42,584 nucleotides of DNA, taken from an uncultured Prevotella sp. GTDB taxonomy: Bacteria > Bacteroidota > Bacteroidia > Bacteroidales > Bacteroidaceae. The stretch spans positions 1-42,584 of the forward strand of contig CAMAHD010000004.1 in the NCBI GenBank assembly GCA_945834405.1, given 5' to 3'. The notes under the pieces were generated by a model. That model made no database searches and was not told the origin of the DNA. It saw only the letters and a list, made by a program, of their open reading frames with translations. Made by a program: the position numbers and the translations under genes. Positions 38,057 through 42,584 of this stretch are shown here, piece by piece. Position 1 is the stretch's first letter. Every line of letters starts with the position of its first letter.

Positions 38057-38596
38057 TTAATTAAGTTGTTTCTTCTTGAACTGCTTGGTCTTTGCGAGGA
38101 ACATGGCCATTCTGACGTGTGCGCCTGCCTGCTCCATCTTCTCACGGAAATCATCGGAGGTTCTGCCCGTGGTGCAGATGTCATCGATAATGAGGATGCG
38201 CTTGCCTTGAAAGAAGTCCGTGTCAATCCATACGTTATCCTCGGCTGCATGTTCTCCGCTGATATGAACCTTTTCACGTTTGCCGATAACCTTGATGTGG
38301 TCGAAGCCGTTGATGGCACCGGTCTTGGCACATACATTCTCGGAGAACTTACGGAAACGTCGGGTATAGGTCTGCTGACAACTTGCAGGGATGCAAACGA
38401 TGATGGTGTCTTTCAAGTCCATGAGCGAAAGAGTCTTTGCAAAGAGTTTTGATACTCTCTCGGTGGCGTACTTGCGTCCACTTTTGAAGTCTATGATAAG
38501 GCGGTCTGCCTCCTGCGCCTCAAATGATGCGTGTCTGAGGTATTTTTGTGGGAGGTAGCTCATCAGTGCGTACTTGAAAATGCCTTGCTTGTCCAT
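38057..38596 (-). CDS. ComF-like phosphoribosyltransferase
   Basis: PRPP-binding motif RILIIDDICTTGRTSDDFREKM and IIVCIPAS. Confidence 0.75.
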   Translation of the reverse strand: MDKQGIFKYALMSYLPQKYLRHASFEAQEADRLIIDFKSGRKYATERVSKLFAKTLSLMDLKDTIIVCIPASCQQTYTRRFRKFSENVCAKTGAINGFDHIKVIGKREKVHISGEHAAEDNVWIDTDFFQGKRILIIDDICTTGRTSDDFREKMEQAGAHVRMAMFLAKTKQFKKKQLN

Positions 38597-38959
38597 GTTC
38601 TGCGATTTTGCTTTTTTTATGCGGATTCAGGAGCTGTGAAGTGAGTTCCTATTGAATCAAGTCCGAACTCCGTGAACCCTTCGTTTTTTTTTTGCGTATT
38701 TCTATCGCCGTTTGTTTCGTTCCTGCGGCTTTCAAGAAGGTCGCTGAATGGATAAGGCAAGTTTTTCAGGCAAAATACTACCCCTGATAAGGGTGTGGAG
38801 ATTTTCCCGGAAACCCTTGGGCCAGAACTTGACATTCCAAACTGCGGGTTTACCTTTGCCACAGGAACGTATCTAACGGGCGTAACGGAAATACACAGCG
38901 AAGGTTCACGGTTCGGACGGCCAAGCACATAGGGCTTGCACTATGAAGAGGTTAGTCAC

Positions 38960-39055
38960 TTCCTTGTCAAAGCACCACAAGGAAATGTTCAAGAAATCGA
39001 TGTTGTTCACAAATTCGTGAACAAGCTCGAAAGTTTGAACAAGTGGTTACACTTG
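38960..39055. promoter_or_regulatory. Candidate res/recombination site with three dyads
   Basis: TTCCTTGT/ACAAGGAA (38960-38984), TTGTTCAC/GTGAACAA (39003-39024), CAAGTG/CACTTG (39040-39055), directly upstream of a serine recombinase. Confidence 0.55.
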
Positions 39056-39115
39056 CAATCGTTATAGTTAAACAGTTCTAAAAAACCACCGTTTTATATA
39101 AAAACAGATAAGATA

Positions 39116-39147
39116 TTTGTTTGGTTATGAAATTATGCCTATCTTTG
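39116..39147 (+). promoter_or_regulatory. Predicted promoter of the serine recombinase
   Basis: TTTG (39116-39119), 20 bp, TATCTTTG (39140-39147). Confidence 0.6.
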
Positions 39148-39205
39148 TCTAACAACTCATATATTTATCAAGTTATAATAAACCCTCATATAAACAAGTA
39201 ATTAG

Positions 39206-39772
39206 ATGATTATTGGTTATGCACGTGTTTCAACGGAACAACAAAGTCTGAATCGGCAAATTGACAGGCTTCAAGAAGCTCACTGTGAGAGAATCTTCTC
39301 GGATAAGGTGAGCGGTACCAAAAAAGATCGCCCAGAGTTTACGATGATGATGAACACGATACGCGAAGGCGACATCATCATTGTCTGCGAGCTTTCGCGT
39401 CTTAGTCGTAAAGTCAAGGATATTTTTGCCATTGTCGACAAGATACACGAATTGGGCGCGGACATTAAATCTTTGAAAGAAGAATGGCTCGATACAACGA
39501 CTCCTACAGGTAAATTGCTCTTTACGTTTATAGCAGGCATTAGCCAATTTGAGCGTGACATGATTCATGAAAGGACAATGGAGGGGTTGAATGCTGCTCG
39601 TAAACGTGGACGCTTGGGAGGTCGCCCAAAAATTCCAAAAGATGATGTCGAGGCAGCTTTGAAGATGTATGACAGCAAGAGCTTTACACTGGCAGAAATA
39701 GAAATGCGTACAGGTGTAAAGCGTCCGACTCTTTATCTGTATTTGAATAGGAGAAAAAATGGAGAACTTTGA
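39206..39772 (+). CDS. Serine recombinase (resolvase/invertase family)
   Basis: MIIGYARVSTEQQSLNRQIDRL, GDIIIVCELSRLSRKVKDIFAI, C-terminal HTH LAEIEMRTGVKRPTLYLYL. Confidence 0.93.
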   Translation: MIIGYARVSTEQQSLNRQIDRLQEAHCERIFSDKVSGTKKDRPEFTMMMNTIREGDIIIVCELSRLSRKVKDIFAIVDKIHELGADIKSLKEEWLDTTTPTGKLLFTFIAGISQFERDMIHERTMEGLNAARKRGRLGGRPKIPKDDVEAALKMYDSKSFTLAEIEMRTGVKRPTLYLYLNRRKNGEL

Positions 39773-39817
39773 TGCTTGAAAACTCTCATTTTTGAGGAAT
39801 GGTATTTACAATAAAAA

Positions 39818-39874
39818 CGCTTATATTACTACGGTAACTCGAAAAAAAAGTGGGTTACCGAAGTAATATAACGC
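39818..39874. repeat. Long imperfect inverted repeat
   Basis: CGCTTATATTACTACGGTAAC (39818-39838) versus GTTACCGAAGTAATATAACGC (39854-39874). Confidence 0.8.
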
Positions 39875-39881
39875 AATTTTG

Positions 39882-40019
39882 GCCAAATTGGTGAATAAAA
39901 TAGCGTCAAATGGGTGAATGAAAGTCGTCCAACTGTCGCATCAAAAAACAGCCAACTGTCGCATCAAAATAAGTCCAACTGTTGTGTCAAAAATCGGCCA
40001 ACTGTCGCATTAAAATTTG
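39882..40019. repeat. Six 23-bp tandem units
   Basis: GCCAAATTGGTGAATAAAATAGC, GTCAAATGGGTGAATGAAAGTCG, TCCAACTGTCGCATCAAAAAACA, GCCAACTGTCGCATCAAAATAAG, TCCAACTGTTGTGTCAAAAATCG, GCCAACTGTCGCATTAAAATTTG. Confidence 0.92.
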
Positions 40020-40050
40020 TTTAAAACGACTGATTATGGAAAATTTTTCG

Positions 40051-40058
40051 TAACTTTG
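40051..40058 (+). promoter_or_regulatory. Predicted -7 element for the DUF4143 ATPase gene
   Basis: TAACTTTG followed by CACCC, 22 nt before ATG 40080. Confidence 0.55.
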
Positions 40059-40079
40059 CACCCAAAATAGTGTAAGATT

Positions 40080-41390
40080 ATGAAATACAAGAAAAGAATA
40101 GCAGACCAGATACTTGCTGATAAACTAGAATCATCAGGTGCCGTTCTTATAGAAGGGCCTAAGTATTGCGGAAAGACAACACTGGCCAAGCAACAGGCAG
40201 GGAGCGTCTTGTCAATGGCAGATCCTGACACTTTAGCTCAGAATCTTGCTCTTGCTCGGACGAACATTTCGAGACTTCTTGTTGGAAAGACACCAAGATT
40301 AATAGATGAGTGGCAAATTGCACCTCAGTTTTGGGATGCAATTCGAAATGAGGTGGATAATCGTGATGATGATGGACAATTCATGCTTACAGGTTCTGCT
40401 GTCCCTCCGAAACCCAAAAAGGATGAAAATGGAAATCTTATAGAGGAAGAACAAATACACCATACAGGAACTGGTAGAATCTCCCGACTAAAACTTCGTA
40501 CTATGACATTATGGGAGTCAGAGGATTCGACAGGAATGGTTAGTTTGGGTGAGTTGTTTAAGAATTCAGATTATGTCGATGGGGAGAGTCATATAGATTT
40601 GGAACGTTTAGCTTATCTGACATGTCGGGGGGGGTGGCCGAAAGCTGTATTGAGAAAAAGTGAGAAAGCTGCGTTGGCACAAGCATTTGACTATTTCGAT
40701 TCGGTGGTAAGCACCGATATTAAGAGAGTTGATGACGTGGAAAGAGATGAGGAAATGGCCAAACGTATTATGCGTTCTTATGCCCGTAACCAAGCTAGTC
40801 AGGCAACAGCGGGAACCATATTGGCTGATATAAAGAACAACGGTGATGAACTTTTATCTGATAGCACCGTGTATAGCTATATTAAGGCATTGAAGGAGAT
40901 CTTCGTTATAGAAGACTCCGTTGCATGGAACCCAAATTTGAGGAGTAAGACAGCTATTAGAACCTCAGACACCCGTTATTTCACTGACCCGTCTATTGCC
41001 ACTGCTGCTTTGGGCTTAGGACCGAATGATTTGATTAATGATTTGAACACTTTTGGACTTATTTTTGAAACTCTTGCTGTGAGGGATTTGCGTGTCTATG
41101 CGGAATCGCTTAATGGAAAGGTTTACCACTATAGAGACAAAAACAATCTGGAATGTGATGCAGTCGTTCATCTTCGAAATGGTTCTTACGGTCTGATAGA
41201 AGTAAAGCTCGGAGGGTATGAATTAATAAAAGAAGGGGCTGAGAGTCTAAAAGCACTATCAGATAAGATTGATACTACTAAGATGAAGAAGCCTTCCTTC
41301 TTAATGGTTTTGACAGGTGTTGGTGACTATGCATACAAGCGTCCAGAGGATGGGGTGTTAGTAGTTCCAATTGGATGTCTAAAAGAATGA
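40080..41390 (+). CDS. AAA+ ATPase, DUF4143 family
   Basis: P-loop LIEGPKYCGKTTLAKQQ, RLIDEWQIAPQFWDAIR, LTGSAVPP; C-terminal ECDAVVHLRNGSYGLIEVKLGG. Confidence 0.88.
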   Translation: MKYKKRIADQILADKLESSGAVLIEGPKYCGKTTLAKQQAGSVLSMADPDTLAQNLALARTNISRLLVGKTPRLIDEWQIAPQFWDAIRNEVDNRDDDGQFMLTGSAVPPKPKKDENGNLIEEEQIHHTGTGRISRLKLRTMTLWESEDSTGMVSLGELFKNSDYVDGESHIDLERLAYLTCRGGWPKAVLRKSEKAALAQAFDYFDSVVSTDIKRVDDVERDEEMAKRIMRSYARNQASQATAGTILADIKNNGDELLSDSTVYSYIKALKEIFVIEDSVAWNPNLRSKTAIRTSDTRYFTDPSIATAALGLGPNDLINDLNTFGLIFETLAVRDLRVYAESLNGKVYHYRDKNNLECDAVVHLRNGSYGLIEVKLGGYELIKEGAESLKALSDKIDTTKMKKPSFLMVLTGVGDYAYKRPEDGVLVVPIGCLKE

Positions 41391-41423
41391 ATAACGATTA
41401 TTGATAAGGAAGTATAATTTAAT

Positions 41424-41459
41424 AATGGCTCGATACCGATAGAAAAGTGTCGAGCCATT
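41424..41459. terminator. Bidirectional terminator
   Basis: AATGGCTCGA (41424-41433) and TCGAGCCATT (41450-41459), 10-bp perfect arms between convergent genes. Confidence 0.75.
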
Positions 41460-41483
41460 GTTGTGTTCAAAGATGATGTACGG

Positions 41484-42584
41484 CTACAGTTTCTTGTTAT
41501 CCTTGAACGAATAGTACTGTTCATCCGCAAGGATGATATGGTCGCGCAAGGTCATCCGTACAGACTCTGCAGCCTGAGTAAGTTTAGCAGCAATGGTGCT
41601 GTCGAACTTTGTAGGAGAGGGATTTCCACTGACATGGTTATGTACTGTAACAATGTAGGTCGCATTGTAGAGCACCCCGAATCGCATGATGTTTCTCGGG
41701 TCGGCAGCATTTTCAGAAACTTCACCTCTGCAGATCCTGACTCTTCTGAGCAATTCATGTTTCGGATTGAGGAACAATGCCCAGAACTCCTCCACATCCA
41801 GGTCTTCAAGTTGTGGCATCATGTAGTCACCGATGGCCAAGGCATTCTTCAGAACAGGTTTCTCCTCTGGAGCTGTCTTTCTAAAACGCTTCCCGAACTC
41901 GCAGGCAGCGACTATAGCGATAGCCCGGTTCTTACCAATGCCACGGTAGCACATCAGTTCTTCCATTGTCTTCTTACCCAGTTTGGAAAGGTCATTGCCG
42001 CAGTCATCCAACATCTGATTCATGAGATCTACAGTTGGAAACTCCTTCGGGCCGTTGCCAATGATGATGGCCAAAAGCTCGCTCTCACTGAGCTGGCTGA
42101 CACCATCCGTCTGGAATTTCTCCATTGGGATGTCATCATTAGTCCATTTTTTGATTGACGGAACAGGATCCTCTTCCTGATTCTTCTGGACGGTGATAGC
42201 CGAAGTAGGGTACAGTTCATGAAGAGAAGCTTCCAGCATGGACATCCTTTTCTCATGTTCCTCAAGTCTTCTGCTGTCTCTTTCTCCGAAATCTCTACTT
42301 CTCCTTGGCCGTCTGCTTTCCTCCCTATCCTCAAAATGACGAAATGATTCCCTGCCATCCTTTGGACGGAATTCGTCTCTTGAACGACTGCGTCTTCTGG
42401 ATTTATCCTCTTTCTCTGGATTTACATAACCTAATACACCAGTGGGACGATAACTGCCACGTGCGACTCCAGGTCTATATGGAACACTTGGAGCAGAGTC
42501 AGACCGTCCAGTAACAGGGTGATAAGTCACCTTGTTACTTGGCTTACGTTCATTGCCTCTTCGTCCTTCCTCCCTGTCAAGCTC
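41484..42584 (-). CDS. radC: Second RadC/JAB-domain protein with an Arg/Ser/Asp/Glu-rich N-terminal extension; open at the window edge
   Basis: RadC motifs QLSESELLAIIIGNGP and HNHVSGNPSPTKFD. The frame stays open beyond the GTG at 42530 to the window end (ELDREEGRRGNERKPSNKV). Confidence 0.88.
   Translation of the reverse strand, partial: ELDREEGRRGNERKPSNKVTYHPVTGRSDSAPSVPYRPGVARGSYRPTGVLGYVNPEKEDKSRRRSRSRDEFRPKDGRESFRHFEDREESRRPRRSRDFGERDSRRLEEHEKRMSMLEASLHELYPTSAITVQKNQEEDPVPSIKKWTNDDIPMEKFQTDGVSQLSESELLAIIIGNGPKEFPTVDLMNQMLDDCGNDLSKLGKKTMEELMCYRGIGKNRAIAIVAACEFGKRFRKTAPEEKPVLKNALAIGDYMMPQLEDLDVEEFWALFLNPKHELLRRVRICRGEVSENAADPRNIMRFGVLYNATYIVTVHNHVSGNPSPTKFDSTIAAKLTQAAESVRMTLRDHIILADEQYYSFKDNKKL

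Noticed and set aside
37386-38060. 224-aa plus-strand ORF
   Set aside because: Antisense to the clear RadC gene.
38617-38928. 103-aa minus-strand ORF upstream of the PRTase
   Set aside because: No family resemblance and low-complexity boundaries; not supported as coding.
39882-40019. CRISPR-like array
   Set aside because: Units are 23 bp and contiguous with no spacers, and no cas genes are present.
41463-42158. 231-aa plus-strand ORF
   Set aside because: Antisense to the second RadC gene.
1-42584. Window as a complete circular plasmid
   Set aside because: The open radC frame at the right end does not continue into an obviously similar RS-rich sequence when joined to position 1, and the left end starts inside an intron; circular closure is not supported.

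Overview
The window looks like most of a Bacteroidales (Prevotella/Bacteroides-type) conjugative element, either an ICE or a large conjugative plasmid. Family calls come from reading the protein sequences, not from searches. From left to right: the 3' end of a group II intron (domains V and VI); an S24/HTH repressor facing a replication-like module (winged-helix protein plus DnaC-like ATPase); a Bacteroidetes-type T4SS/tra operon (TraE, TraF, VirB4-like TraG, TraJ, TraK, TraM, TraN and a VirD4-like coupling protein); an oppositely oriented M23 + glucosaminidase hydrolase; and an accessory/anti-defence module (ArdC fused to a MutS-N-like domain, toprim primase-like protein, zinc-ribbon protein, topoisomerase III, BRO-N antirepressor). 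A leftward mob/par block follows (DUF3408, ParA, relaxase, MobA-like), then SSB, RadC and a ComF-like phosphoribosyltransferase, a serine recombinase with a res-like dyad cluster, a DUF4143 AAA+ ATPase, and a second RadC that runs off the window. The least explained signals are: (i) 40 contiguous, perfectly in-register degenerate 8-bp units (33766-34085) upstream of the mob operon; (ii) a degenerate 23-bp repeat family in at least two intergenic loci (39882-40019, 35719-35787), the larger abutting the DUF4143 ATPase promoter; (iii) a promoter-driven, hairpin-rich, ORF-poor segment at 35184-35720 that may be a large structured RNA; (iv) heptad repeats whose register includes start codons. No rRNA, tRNA or CRISPR array was found.
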